DNA of 64,000 bases, taken from the NCBI GenBank assembly GCA_021014945.1, contig MU266331.1:1-64000 (forward strand), written 5' to 3'. Under the pieces are notes generated by a model. That model was not told the DNA's origin. It worked only from the letters and a program-made list of their open reading frames with translations, and ran no database searches. Below are positions 1 through 11,700 of this stretch, one piece after another; within the stretch, counting starts at the first letter, position 1; each line of letters opens with the position of its first letter. The position numbers and the translations under genes are program-made. The DNA is from Leucogyrophana mollusca. Lineage: Eukaryota > Basidiomycota > Agaricomycetes > Boletales.

Positions 1-97
1 GCAATATCGGCAAACGTCGGCACGCTCGGCTTGTTGGGTCTGAAGCAAAATCTGTATCTAGAAACGTCCTCAAATCCTGCGGGAAGTCATCCAGTAG
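1..97 (-). other. Possible partial coding exon at the left edge
   Basis: On the minus strand a frame is open for 32 codons from an AG that could be a splice acceptor (gattag just above position 97) to the window edge. The translation has an ordinary protein-like composition (it begins LLDDFPQDLRTFLD). No start codon or earlier exon could be joined to it, and the plus strand is also open here, so this may be chance. The gene body, if real, lies outside the window. Confidence 0.15.
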
Positions 98-260
98 CTA
101 ATCAATCATGCGGCCGTTTTGACGAAGGACAAAAACTCAACATAGGAGCTCACCTAGCCAACCAACCAACGGCAAATACCGAAGTGAATATCAATAATCA
201 AATCGTGCAATCATCCGCCAAAAGTGAAAAATTGAAGTTCCACGAGACCCATCGACCCCT

Positions 261-302
261 ACGATGGTTTCGGCGGGGGACCCCAAGTACCCTCCATTCG
301 GC
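261..302 (+). repeat. Left arm of a 42-bp inverted repeat
   Basis: The 42 bases from acgatggtttcggcggg to ccattcggc match the reverse complement of 1068-1109 with four mismatches. The arms are 765 bp apart. The arrangement resembles terminal inverted repeats of a small non-autonomous DNA transposon, but no transposase ORF lies between the arms and I could not identify a target-site duplication. Confidence 0.7.
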
Positions 303-1067
303 GTATCTGTTCTACAGCTCTTATTTTCAATGCTACAAAATTTCTATCTTAACTACATAAGTTTCTATGTTATATGATGGACTGCGAGGTTGAACGAAGC
401 GAATTGGTGAAGAAATGGTGAAATTCCTGCTTGAGTTGCTCATTCGGCGTGATTGCTCTGAAAGTCACGCTCAAGTGTCACTGCCGAAGGCTGCCGTGGC
501 GGAGTTAGGATTCTCTTTGGGGCATTCAGCGCACTGTCTAGGATTTCGTGTGAGGGGGCCATGCAATTGCTGGCGCTTCCAGTCTGTCGCCATCCTCTGC
601 ATCACCATCCTCGCATGCATCATTCAGTCTGAATCACCTTTAACATTCATTTTTAGCTTCTCCACCATTTTATCATGCAGTACAGTCTTCCGTTCCTATT
701 GCAGGCATATTTCCTGCAACTGCACTCACACCCACAACTGCACCCGCAACCACACCTACACCCTACATGAACGCCCCACAACTGGGCACGAGCTTACTAT
801 AGTATGGCCATAAGTATTTTGACAATTCTACTGTCGATAATCATTCGCTGGCATAATCATTCAATCCACAGCACTTTATTCCTTAGTAATAACACTTCCC
901 CCATTGTTATATGTAGCCACACTACACATATCTTGTTTTCAATGTCCACCTTACCCTCAGCCTGCCTCAAATCGACAAAATCACGATTCACGAATACTTG
1001 CAGTGTTGAGCGGAACGTGAATTTGCCGGTCATGACAAAACGGTGACATTCCGTGACATGTGTGACT

Positions 1068-1109
1068 GCCGAATGGGTGGTACCTGGGGTCTCCCGCCGA
1101 AACCATCGT
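1068..1109 (-). repeat. Right arm of a 42-bp inverted repeat
   Basis: Reverse-complement partner of 261-302 (38 of 42 bases identical). It ends 36 bp before the dispersed 66-bp repeat, so the two repeats sit side by side in the eEF2 upstream region. Confidence 0.7.
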
Positions 1110-1145
1110 TAGTAGCGGGAATGATGGCTGTGGGGTACAGGGCCC

Positions 1146-1211
1146 GGCTTACGTGAGGTCCGAGTGAGTCTGTGTTGCAGAAATAACTGAACTCCGCGAC
1201 GATCAACAGGG
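1146..1211 (+). repeat. 66-bp dispersed repeat, copy 1
   Basis: This segment, which contains ctgtgttgcagaaataactg and ends acaggg, is matched at 5984-6049 with five differences in 66 bases and no gaps. Copy 1 lies about 150 bp upstream of the eEF2 start codon. No function can be assigned; it could be a promoter element shared by duplication or the remnant of a short interspersed element. Confidence 0.8.
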
Positions 1212-1312
1212 TCCGAACTCTGGCTCCTCCGAGTCTTGCGGTCCCGGTGCTTGCATTCGACTCATCCCGTTGCATCTTGTTTAAAAGAATGCTGTACTTC
1301 TCTTTCTCTTTT

Positions 1313-1356
1313 TCCACTGTAAAACCAGACATTCTCCACTGTAAAATCTAGACATT
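1313..1356 (+). repeat. Tandem near-duplicate just before the eEF2 start
   Basis: Two adjacent units, 1313-1333 and 1335-1356, both read tccactgtaaaa...agacatt. Only the second is followed directly by the ATG of eEF2. The duplication lies in the 5' leader or at the transcription start and would give two near-identical initiation contexts. Confidence 0.75.
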
Positions 1357-4300
1357 ATGGTGTAAGTCCTCCTCCCTCCCTCAAATCGCCGCTTGGATAA
1401 CTGATTTGCTTTCTTATGATGATAGTAACTTCACCATAGGTGAGCAGTGAGATCGGAGCCTCAACCGTAGACCATTGCTCACTCACTGATCTGCTATGCA
1501 GAACAAATCCGTGGGCTCATGGACAAACCCACGAACATTCGTAACATGAGTGTCATCGCCCACGGTGAAGTTTTTCATAGATATTGTACTTCGGGTTTCT
1601 GATTGAAATCGTATCTTCAGTCGACCACGGAAAGTCCACCCTCACCGACTCGCTCGTTGCAAAAGCCGGTATCATTGCCTCTGAAAAGGCTGGTGATACG
1701 CGGTTGACGGATACACGGCAGGATGAGAAGGATCGTGGTATCACAATCAAATCAACAGCCATCTCAATGTACTTTGAAATGGAGAAGGAAGACACAGAGA
1801 TCATCCAGCAGAAAACTGACGGTTTGTATTATTTTTGAGACACCTTCATTTCGATCTTGCTCAATGCAATGTTTTCCAGGAAACGAATTCTTAATCAACT
1901 TGATTGATTCTCCCGGACACGTTGACTTCTCGTCAGAAGTCACAGCCGCTCTCCGTGTTACTGATGGTGCCCTCGTCGTCGTCGACTGTATCGAAGGCGT
2001 TTGCGTGCAAACGGAGACCGTGTTGCGTCAGGCACTCACGGAACGTATCAAGCCTGTCGTCATTATCAACAAAGTCGACCGCGCTCTCCTTGAGTTGCAA
2101 GTAACAAAAGAAGATCTATACCAGTCGTTCCAGCGTACCATTGAATCCGTCAACGTCATCATCTCCACTTACCACGACGCCGCTCTCGGCGACGTCCAAG
2201 TTTACCCTGATAAAGGTACCGTTGCCTTCGGTGCTGGTCTCCACGGTTGGGGATTCACTCTCCGCCAATTTGCCGCTCGTTACTCCAAGAAGTTCAGTGT
2301 ACCGAAAGACAAACTGATGGCCAAGCTCTGGGGTGATAACTTCTTTAACCCCGCCACCCGCAAATGGTCTACGAAGTCCAACGACGCCGACGGAAAGCCC
2401 CTCGAGCGTGCTTTCAACATGTTCGTTCTCGAGCCCATCTTCAGGATCTTTGACTCCGTCATGAACTTCAAAAAAGATCAGGTCGCCTTGATGTGCGATA
2501 AGCTTGACATCAAGCTTGCGCAAGAGGAGCGTGATCTTGAAGGCAAGGCGCTGCTGAAGGTGATGATGCGCAAATTCCTTCCTGCCGGCGACGCTCTCCT
2601 GGAGATGATAGTCATCAACCTTCCATCTCCCGCCACCGCTCAACGATACCGTGTTGAAACACTCTACGAAGGTCCTATGGATGACGAGTCCGCTATCGGT
2701 ATCAGGGATTGCGATCCCAAGGGTCCTCTCGTCTTATACATCTCGAAGATGGTGCCCACCTCCGACAAAGGGCGATTCTACGCCTTCGGTCGTGTGTTCT
2801 CCGGAACCGTTCGTTCTGGACCCAAGATCCGTATCCAGGGCCCGAACTACATTCCCGGAAAGAAGGAAGACTTGTTTGTCAAGTCTGTTCAGCGCACGGT
2901 CCTGATGATGGGTCGTTACATCGAGCCCATCGAAGACTGCCCTGCCGGAAACATTGTCGGTCTCGTCGGTATCGATCAGTTCTTGTTGAAGAGCGGGACT
3001 CTCACGACCTCGGAAACTGCACACAACATGAGGGTCATGAAGTTCTCGGTGTCCCCCGTCGTCCGGGTCGCAGTCGAAGTCAAAAACGCTGCCGATCTTC
3101 CCAAGCTCGTCGAAGGTCTCAAGCGTCTGTCGAAATCTGACCCGTGTGTCCAAGCCTGGATTGAAGAGACTGGTGAGCACATTGTTGCTGGCGCCGGTGA
3201 GCTCCACTTGGAAATATGCTTAAAGGTTTGCACTCCTGCTTTCTTTCGCACGACGCGTTACTGAGTTTACGATACCAGGATCTGGAAGAAGATCACGCTG
3301 GTGTCCCTCTCAAGATCTCCGACCCTGTCGTCGGCTACCGTGAAACTGTCAAGGCCGAATCATCCATCGTCGCTCTGTCGAAATCGCAGAACAAACACAA
3401 TCGTCTATACGCAAAGGCCATGCCCATCGACGAGGAGCTCACCAAAGCAATTGAGTCCGGCAAAATCAACTCTCGCGACGACTTTAAGGCTCGCGCTCGT
3501 ATCCTTGCCGACGAGTATGGCTGGGACGTCACGGACGCCAGGAAGATCTGGTGTTTCGGTCCCGATACGACTGGCCCTAACCTGTTGGTGGATGTTACGA
3601 AAGGTGTTCAGTACCTCAACGAAATCAAGGATTCTTGTATCGCTGCATTCCAGTGGGCAACGAAGGAGGGTGTCTGCGCTGAGGAGAACATGCGTGGTGT
3701 TCGCGTGAATATTCTTGATGTTACGGTACGGCGAATGTCTCCCTCACATGTTCCGGTCTAATCGATTCTTGGAACAGCTACACACCGACGCCATTCACCG
3801 TGGTGGAGGTCAAGTGATTCCCACATGTCGTCGCGTCTGCTACGCTGCTTGCCTACTCGCTACTCCTGGTCTGCAAGAGCCCGTTTATCTCGGTATGTTG
3901 ACCAGCGCCGCGTCGTAACTGAGTTGCTAATTGTAAATCTGACTTAGTTGAGATTCAATGTCCTGAGAATGCTATTGGCGGTATCTACAGCGTGCTGAAC
4001 AGGCGTCGTGGCCAAGTCTTCAGCGAGGAGCAGAGGCCGGGAACGCCCATGTTCACTGTGAAGGCCTACCTTCCCGTCATGGAGTCCTTCGGATTCAACA
4101 GTGATCTCCGCTCACAAACTGCCGGCCAAGCCTTCCCCCAGAGTGTGTTCGATCACTGGGAGATCATGAACGGAAGTGAGTGTGCATGATTTTTGTGCAA
4201 TCAGTCACTGACCCGCGATCTGCAGCCCCTCTCGACAAGGGCAGCAAGCTTGAGGAGCTTGTGAAGGGCATTCGTACACGCAAGGGTCTTAAGGTAAGGA

Positions 4301-4388
4301 CTTGTTATATCGGTGACGACATTTTCTCAACGGTATTCTTTCGCAGCCCGATATTCCACCCCTCGACCACTACTACGACAAGCTGTAA
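1357..4388 (+). CDS. EFT1: Translation elongation factor 2 (eEF2)
   Basis: GTPase that moves tRNA and mRNA through the ribosome in the cytosol. Exons: 1357-1361, 1426-1439, 1502-1564, 1621-1821, 1880-3225, 3279-3725, 3778-3892, 3948-4175, 4226-4293, 4347-4388. All splice phases agree and give 842 residues, the usual fungal length. The P-loop AHVDHGKST is at residues 26-34, the switch region with the regulatory threonines ([12 protein letters not shown]) follows, and NKVD is present. The diphthamide histidine falls at residue 699 in DAIHRGGG, exactly as in yeast. The protein ends LDHYYDKL. The first exon is only five bases (ATG plus GT) and the second fourteen, so ORF finders that ignore splicing miss the start. 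Codon use looks strongly biased to C-ending codons, as expected of a highly expressed gene. Confidence 0.98.
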
Positions 4389-4761
4389 TGAATCCCATAC
4401 GAAGCGGTCGAAGTGTATCAATTATATGCAGTATCTTATTGTCTGTTGTGCTATGTACTTCTCCGAATCCAGATTAGCGAAACTGTACTCTTTTGTTCTC
4501 GTGAGCAAGTGAGTTGAGGTTGTACCCTTGCTGACGGAACGACAATCCCCAAGCCTCATGATGAACGCGTCCCACCGCTGAAATCTAGTCACAGCTAGCC
4601 GATGTGATCATGACGGGTCACGGACGCCACAACTTCCTGAATCTCTTGGTTCGGAGCCGTCATGGGCCGCCAGCGAGTCAGTGCTGGTCGTGCACTGTGA
4701 CTTAAAACGGAGGCAAATGATGTATCTGGCCCCCCAGCAACAAAGCAGACCGTGACCTCAA
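4389..4761. other. Intergenic, eEF2 to APH-family gene
   Basis: 3' flank of eEF2 and promoter of the next gene in the same orientation. No ORF, RNA gene or clear repeat is seen. Confidence 0.6.
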
Positions 4762-5963
4762 ATGGACGATGAGCTACGCGACCTATCCACCCCATCAGCT
4801 GTCCAAGAATATCTGAAGGACACTGTCTTTGCGTCTCACACCGTAACCGCTCTCTCAGGGGGGTTCTGCAACTTCACCTTCCGAATACATTTGGTCACCC
4901 AGCATCAAGGACGTTCCACCTACATTCTCAAATATGCAGCCCCGTATGTCGCTGCGTCAGCACGGAAAATGCCATTTACACCTGAACGCCAGGTATACAC
5001 ATACACTCATCCCGCTGCATCCGATCTTCTAACCCGGGAAGAATCTAGAGAATTGAGGCGGAAGCTCTCAGACTCGTCGAAAAGCTGCAGCCTGGCGGTA
5101 CCATCGTTACGGCTCCTGCAGTTCACCATTTTGATGACGTTGCCCATGTCATGATCATCGACGATTGCGGGGAAGATACACGCACGTTGAAGCAGTCGAT
5201 GATTGACGGACTCGTATCACCCGCTATGGCGGAGGAAATTGGATCCGCACTGGGTCACTTTATCGGTCGCATCCACTCTTGGATCAAAGACCCTTCGGTT
5301 GATCTCAGCCTCTTCGGAACCCACAAGGAGGGGATGATACTATCAGGATTCGTCACCTACGGACGCCTTATATCGACGCTCACCGGCAAGGACGATATCC
5401 CTGCACTCTCTGATCCTCTCATCGCTATGTCACAAACCGACCTTCAGGTCATTTCCGACTTGGCTGCCGTTCGTATACAAGCCGTCAACACTACCACGGA
5501 ATCTTTCACCCACGGCGATTTTTGGCCGGGAAATATCATGGTGTCTCTCCGCACAGATCCCGAAGGGGGCATTTCCCCCAAACTAGAGAAACTGTATGTC
5601 TTGGACTGGGAACTCGCCAAGACTGGCCTTCGTGGCTTGGACCTTGGTCAGTTTTGTGCAGAGATCCATCTTCTGCGACGGTTTCATGCGAGCTGCGAAA
5701 AACCCGCCTCGGCGATGCTAGAATCTTTTTTGAGAACATACGGTCACGACCAAGACGTCGACGTAGCGCTCGCTCGAACCGCTTTGACTCATGTGGGAGC
5801 TCACCTTGTGGCTTGGGGACCACGAGTGAAATGGGGTGGTAGGGAGGAGACGCGAGCGATAGTCAAAGAAGGAGCAGATTTACTGGTCGGAGGGCCTTTT
5901 GCGACGGAGGGGTGGCTCCAAAGTCAGCTCATTGGGCCGTTGCTACAGTCTTCTAATAAATAG
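4762..5963 (+). CDS. APH/choline-kinase-fold phosphotransferase family protein
   Basis: Two exons, 4762-4992 and 5049-5963, give 381 residues. The protein has the aminoglycoside phosphotransferase fold: a Gly-rich N-lobe (LSGGFCNFTFRI), the lysine strand (YILKYAAPYV), the catalytic Brenner motif HGDFWPGNIMV near residue 235 and the metal-binding LDWELA shortly after. The segment from the lysine strand to the following helix resembles S-methyl-5-thioribose kinase, so a small-molecule kinase is more likely than antibiotic resistance; the substrate cannot be read from sequence. The intron removes a stretch with an in-frame stop. The stop codon lies only 20 bp before copy 2 of the 66-bp repeat. 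Confidence 0.85.
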
Positions 5964-5983
5964 AGATGGTCGAGGTTAGCACA

Positions 5984-6049
5984 GGCTTACACGAGTTCCG
6001 AGTCAGTCTGTGTTGCAGAAATAACTGAACTCCGCGACGATCGACAGGG
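5984..6049 (+). repeat. 66-bp dispersed repeat, copy 2
   Basis: Matches 1146-1211 in 61 of 66 bases, same orientation. It lies between the stop of the APH-family gene and the start codon of the F-box gene, 69 bp upstream of that ATG, so in both places the repeat sits in the promoter-proximal region of a plus-strand gene. Confidence 0.8.
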
Positions 6050-6118
6050 CCGTGGCTGCGGCGATGCGACCGCTACGACTCACCCCCCAGCAGCCTCGAT
6101 TTCAGAAGCTCTCTCGGG

Positions 6119-7737
6119 ATGTCTCCATCCTTAGATGACCTTCCTCCTGAGCTTTACTCGGCGATTCTGGACCAGCTACCGCTGGACTGGCGTATCGTTC
6201 AGCAAACTTTACTTTCACTCACCAGAGCCGTCCCTCGCTCACCTATCCCGATTTACCAACTGTTCGAGCGTGTATGTATCAAGAATACTGAGCAAGCCGT
6301 CCAGCTGTATCGCCGCCTCCGAGGCGCTACCGAGGAGGCTTCCTGGGTGCATAATTTTGCTCTGGAAGCCTGGACAGTGGACGCTGACGTGATTGTCAAC
6401 CTACTGAGTATTCTTCCGCAAATCTCTGTGTTGTGTCTATTCATCGGCCCAAATTTCTCACCGGAACACCTGGAAGAGATTTTCGAGAAGCCCAGATCAA
6501 CTGTGTCTCACCTATCATTACGTTTCCGGCCTTAGTATGTTTCATGGGTTCCAATCACTTAGTTCAGACATTCATTGACGTGGACAGTGTACAAAGAGCA
6601 ACATACTATCAGTTTCTAAAGGTCCATGCAATCTCTCGCTGTATTTCTCTCGTGTTGACCAGACTGGTTCTACAGGGCGCTTATTATGACACAACGCTCC
6701 ACGCACTTGCGCGCTGGCCGCCATACAGTCTACCCACACTATCCATCATCCAGGACCCTTTAGATCCGGAAATTGCACGAGGTCAACACTTTGCGCAGCC
6801 TCTCGTCTTTTTCCGACTCGATCCCCTCACAGTCCTCGTCTGTTCTGCGTTTGCTCGATCCTTGACGAGTTTGCGTCTACGAATTCCTTCTCGACAGGTG
6901 GCGCGTTTCCTATGCAGCTCCCCTTCCGCCACTCCCGCTCTTGAATTGCTCGACTTGTCGACTTGCAACGTCTCAATATCGGATATGGAAGCCATCCTCA
7001 TACGTTATACGAATCTGAAACACTTGATTCTTGACGGGTGCAACATCACTCGGGGCGAGGTGCATGAGGGTGAATGGGTTGCTGTAGGAAAGACATGCGC
7101 GCTTGCCCCTGTGAAACGGGCAAAAGAGCGAGAGAAGAAACTCAAAACGTGGCTTGAGGCTAACGCTCGAGCATCTACTTCTGACCTCGGCCAACAGCAG
7201 ACACTCACCGTTCAACACACTGGGAGACGGATTAGGCCAGGACGTCGCGGACTTGCAACGGCAGCAATATCTCTACGAGACTCTCCTCCAAAAGAGACCA
7301 TTGCTCTCCCTGTCGCTGCCAACTTAATTATCCCAAGGATTCGTGTCCTTCCTTCATCCCCCGCCCTCCTCTCCTTCAGCACCAGTTCCCATGCTGCCCG
7401 CAGCGACAGGCACGAATCAATCCGCGCGGATTTTGCGCAAGGATGGGCAGAGGGCCTCGCCCAACTCACTGCAGTAAGGACGAGGTTACGTCAATCTTGG
7501 CAAAATAACATTAGAGTGGTACGCTTTGAGGGAGACATTGGTCTGGAAGAGGGCCTAGACGGTCTGGTAGATGTGGAGAGCGAGAGAGATTTTGTTAATG
7601 ATCTGGATGAGGGAAATACCGCTCGTTGGGAAGTACCTATACTCTGCCTTGCTGGGGAAGCGGGTCAGGATCACGCGGAATGTTGTGGTCACTCAGGAAG
7701 CGAGAGCACATGGAAGGATAGGATAGTAGCATGGTAA
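6119..7737 (+). CDS. F-box/leucine-rich-repeat-like protein
   Basis: Exons 6119-6534 and 6588-7737 give 521 residues; the GTATGT donor at 6535 bypasses an in-frame TAG. The first 50 residues look like a degenerate F-box (LDDLPPELYSAILDQLPLDW), followed by stretches that read like irregular leucine-rich repeats, for example near residues 270-310 (LELLDLSTCNVSISDMEAIL and NLKHLILDGCN). The C-terminal third is basic, then acidic, and probably disordered. Such proteins usually bridge substrates to an SCF ubiquitin ligase; substrate unknown. Its gene is tail-to-tail with the FHIT gene. Confidence 0.7.
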
Positions 7738-7824
7738 AGATCGCTATGCATAGGCTCATCAGCTGATATACTCGCCTTGTCGATGTTGTAGGAAAGATCT
7801 AACGAGGTACTTTGGCCACTGTCA

Positions 7825-8512
7825 TCAATTCTTGAATTCCGCAGATCCAGAGTTATCCGGTCCAAAGAAATTTCGCAACCAAGTCGCCTCCTTCTCCATT
7901 TCTTCAAGGGTTCTTGGTGGTCTATTTTCATCCGCATCTACCTTCAGGGGTTCGTGCCCCGGGGATCCACCTTGTCCTGAGCTTTGAAAATCGCGAGGGA
8001 GTGATCCCTCGGCCCGTTCGAGTGCAGGGTATACATCATCGTTCCTCCCGGAAAAAAAGTCTCCTTGGAACCTGCGAGGGAGAATGTGAAAGTGCACATG
8101 AGGAATGGACTGTCCAGCGGCTTTTCCGTCCTGAGGAGCCAACGTATGCCGATGAATGACATTATTTATTTTGCCAAGCAAAATAGAAACATACCTGACA
8201 GGCTATTGTGAGAGCATCACCGCTATACACACGCTCGATCACCCGCCCAACATTTTGGACAGATGATATCAGAGACGTCAGTTCCGGTGTGGTAAGGTCC
8301 GCCAATCTTGGCACAGGTCGACAAGGAACCACAAGAACATCTGTTTAGTACGCCACGAGTGGGTCTTGAACCAGGTCAAACGCTTGAATCGGAGGAAATC
8401 ACTTACGTCCGGGCACGATAGGCTTAAGATTTACTATCGCGTAAGAGAGGGATGTTCGGTAGAAGACCTGTCTGGTTACTTCAATAGTCGAGAACAAAAG
8501 CGGGGTGGACAT
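7825..8512 (-). CDS. HNT2: FHIT-type diadenosine polyphosphate hydrolase (HIT family)
   Basis: Minus-strand exons 8407-8512, 8195-8340 and 7825-8130 give 185 residues. The N-terminal half follows FHIT closely (VNLKPIVPGHVLVVPCRPV), and the histidine triad GQSIPHVHFHILPR is intact near residue 95-108; the middle histidine pair carries the nucleotidyl-enzyme chemistry. FHIT/Hnt2 enzymes cut Ap3A to AMP and ADP. The C-terminal 60 residues are more variable, as in other fungal members. The start codon is chosen because the upstream exon begins MSTPLLFST and aligns with the family from its first strand. Divergent from FCP1, with 243 bp between start codons. Confidence 0.92.
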
Positions 8513-8755
8513 CGCGCAATTATTAGAGCCGGCAGGTGGATTTTCCGGCCTCAGCCTAATATCTTCAAGTCGAAAGTTGGTTCAAGGGCAGGATGGCAGT
8601 GAGCGTCAAGTCTGTTCCTTGTTGACCGAATTGGGGAGGGCTGGTTCACCGCCACAGGCTTCGATTCTGGAGGTCAGCTGTAAGCCAGGTCTTTTGTATA
8701 ACTGCTTTCCGTTAGCTGGATTCTCTTCCAAAGTTTCTATCTGCGTTCTGGCGCC

Positions 8756-11700
8756 ATGTCGAGCCTTACAGAGCTCCATTTGCCGCCAAGCTTGCCATAT
8801 CCCATAAAGGTGGCTTCTCTTGATGTCAGGCCAGCTGCCTCCGTTCAACGCGGTACCCGTCTATTGAGCTACTCTTTCGCCTATCTTCCCGCTACTGCGG
8901 GCGCACAACCTGAAGTCAGGTTCGGCACATGGGACTGTGCGGTCGAGGGCACGGTCGAGAGCTGGAAGGTTAAGGTTGGAGACCTTATCTCGCAGCAGAG
9001 GGCGAAACAGAGACCAGCCATATGTGTCTCCGAACCATGCAAGCACGGTGTTCAAATCGGTGGCCTTTGTGGCCTGTGCGGAAAGGATATGACCGAGTGA
9101 GTTTCGATATCTTTGTCTCGTTGTCTTTGCTGAGCGCACCCAGTTATGATTACACTGGCTTCTTTGACGCATCGCGTGCTTCAATTCAAATGACCCATTC
9201 CGCCTTCGGTCCAACAGTATCCCTCGAAGAGGCCCAGCGGATAGAGAAGGAAACCGCCGACCACCTCCTCAAATCCAAGAAGCTCTCTCTCATCGTTGAT
9301 CTCGACCAGACCATCGTCCATGCGACTGTCGATCCGACCGTTGGCGAGTGGATAGCGGAAGGTGAAGCTTGGGAGGCTCGACATACCAAGGACGCGTCAT
9401 CTACCCCGAAGGACGGCAATTCTGACGGCGACTCGGACGACTCTGTATCTGAATCCGACGACGAGTGCAATCCTAACTGGGACGCCTTGAAAGACGTCAA
9501 GAAGTTTCGGCTTGGGCCTGAATCTTTTGGGGTGTCATCGTCACCTAGGGGGCCACCGAAAGGCAAAGGGAAGCAGAAACACATCGAGAATGATGGGTGT
9601 ATGTATTATATCAAGCCTCGGTCAGTGTTATTTCACGTACCAATCACCGCCCCATCGTTGACACATATCCAGTCCCGGCTGGCAAGAGTTTCTCCGCAGC
9701 ATTGCCGCTAAATACGAGATGCACGTCTATACAATGGGAACGCGCGCTTATGCAGAAGAAGTGTGTGCTGCGATCGATCCAGATGGCAAAATCTTTGCGG
9801 GGCGTATTCTAAGTAGAGACGAAAGTGGCAGTGAGTCACTCTATTGGTGTACTAGAGGGCCCATAACTGAGTCTCTACCGAGGTCTCACCCAGAAGAGCC
9901 TTCAACGCCTTTTCCCGTGCGATACATCCATGGTGGTTATCATTGACGACCGAGCAGACGTGTGGGAGTGGAGTCCAAACCTCATCAAAGTCATCCCCTG
10001 TTCGTATTTCCTGTAGGACGTATCTGGCAATGAATCTTCCTAACCGCTTTCCCAGATGATTTCTTCGTTGGCATAGGAGACATCAATTCTGCCTTCCTCC
10101 CCAAAGTCGAGCCTCTCACGACCAGTATCTCCCCTTCACCATCCAGTAAGATTTGCCCCGCTTGTGGTCGATAACGTACGACTTACCTGTAGACCTCAGG
10201 TAAACAGCCACTGGCGTCTACATCAGGAGCTGCTTCGAGTACACCTATATCGCACTCTGCTCCTCCATCCTTAGATTCCTTACCCGAAGAACGTGAACAA
10301 AACGAACTCGCCTCAAAGGCGATGCTTACTCAGAACTCATTGGCTCTTGAAGCGCAAGTCGAAGAGCGCCCACTTGCAAAGAAACAAGAGGAATTGCAGG
10401 TCGCATCTGACGTTCACCTGGATACTGAGAACTCCGGCGGCACTGAGGGACAGTCTTCTCCATCATCTGGTACACACGCAACATCTGCGGAAAGTTCTGT
10501 TACAGAGAAAGGACCACGGAAGGCCTTGCTGAAGAACGATGATACTGAGTTACAGCGCGTTAGCCAGGTGGGTTCTATGCTCGCTGCATCTCAGATTCAG
10601 CTGAGGTCTTATGTTTGCAGCTTCTTGAAGAGGTGCACCGGCGTTTTTTCAGCGCATACGAGAGCCGTCCGCAGGAGGATCGTCACAAGAAGCGAAGGCT
10701 AAGCTCCGGAACTAAACCTCGGCTGCATTACGACGTGACTGTACGTGCTCCATTCTTTTAGTTCATCGTTCGTCCCTCAATGTCCAATATGTAGACCATC
10801 ATACCACAAATGCGGAGTCAGACGTTAAGCGGCGTGCACATACTATTTTCAAGCGTGATCCCCCTAGACATGAAGCCAGAAACAACGGAGATCTGGAAAG
10901 TTGCACACATGTTTGGGGCACAGTGCTATACTGAGTTGACAAGCCGAATCACCCACGTAGTCGCCGCAAAGGTGCGTAACGTTGTTTTTCATCAGTTGTT
11001 TAAAATGCAGTGACGAATTTGTTTGGTCAGCACGGTACCGTCAAGGTGGACACTGCAAGAAAACGTGGCGGTATCAAGATTGTGTGGTTGTCCTGGTTCA
11101 CAGACTCTATAGCGCTCTGGCGTCGCCAAGACGAAATTCCTTATCTTCTCGATGACCCTCCAGCTCCTCCTTCAAGTCCAAACCTAGATCCTCATCAAAT
11201 TTCGTCCGATCCAGAACCTGATGCAGACGATTGGGATGTAGAAATCGGCGCCGCCGGGAAGCCGTCAGGCTCCCTCGAACTGGATGATATTGACTGGAAC
11301 GATATCAACGACGAAGTGGAAGCGGCCATGAACGAGAGCGATGACGATGACACGAAAAGTGAGAGAAGTAGTGTGAAGAGTGGGTTCGCATCGGATGATG
11401 ACGACGCGATGTCGGATGAGTCGCAAAGCCAGATCAGGTTGGTTCGGTAATTAATGAGATCTGCGTCCGCCTCAATGACGTTAGTTGGATTCCACAGTAG
11501 TCCAAACGCAACGCCTCGTCTCAAACGAAAACGACTGCGTAGCCTTACGCCATCCGAAATTGGCTTAAATGGATCCAACGGTGACGGGCTTCGCTCTCCT
11601 TTGGCAAAACGCAAGAAGCTCGCCGCCGGGCGATCTGGGTCATCGAGGCTGAAGGAGGCAATCACTGCAGAAGATCTCGTAGATCCCACCTCGTTGCCTG

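Larger units (their letters stand above)
98..1312. other. Intergenic region upstream of eEF2 holding repeats
   Basis: No credible gene is visible in this 1.2 kb. ORFs on both strands are short and of low-complexity composition, including a CA-rich stretch near 720-790. The region holds the two arms of an imperfect inverted repeat (261-302 and 1068-1109) and one copy of a 66-bp dispersed repeat (1146-1211), followed by a pyrimidine-rich tract near 1296-1313 typical of a strong fungal promoter. Confidence 0.6.

Noticed and set aside
1030..1332. 100-codon minus-strand ORF upstream of eEF2
   Set aside because: It spans the 66-bp repeat, one inverted-repeat arm and part of the leader duplication, all of which are better explained as noncoding.
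2116..2643. 175-codon minus-strand ORF inside eEF2
   Set aside because: Antisense shadow of the highly conserved eEF2 exon; codon bias of the plus strand creates open minus frames.
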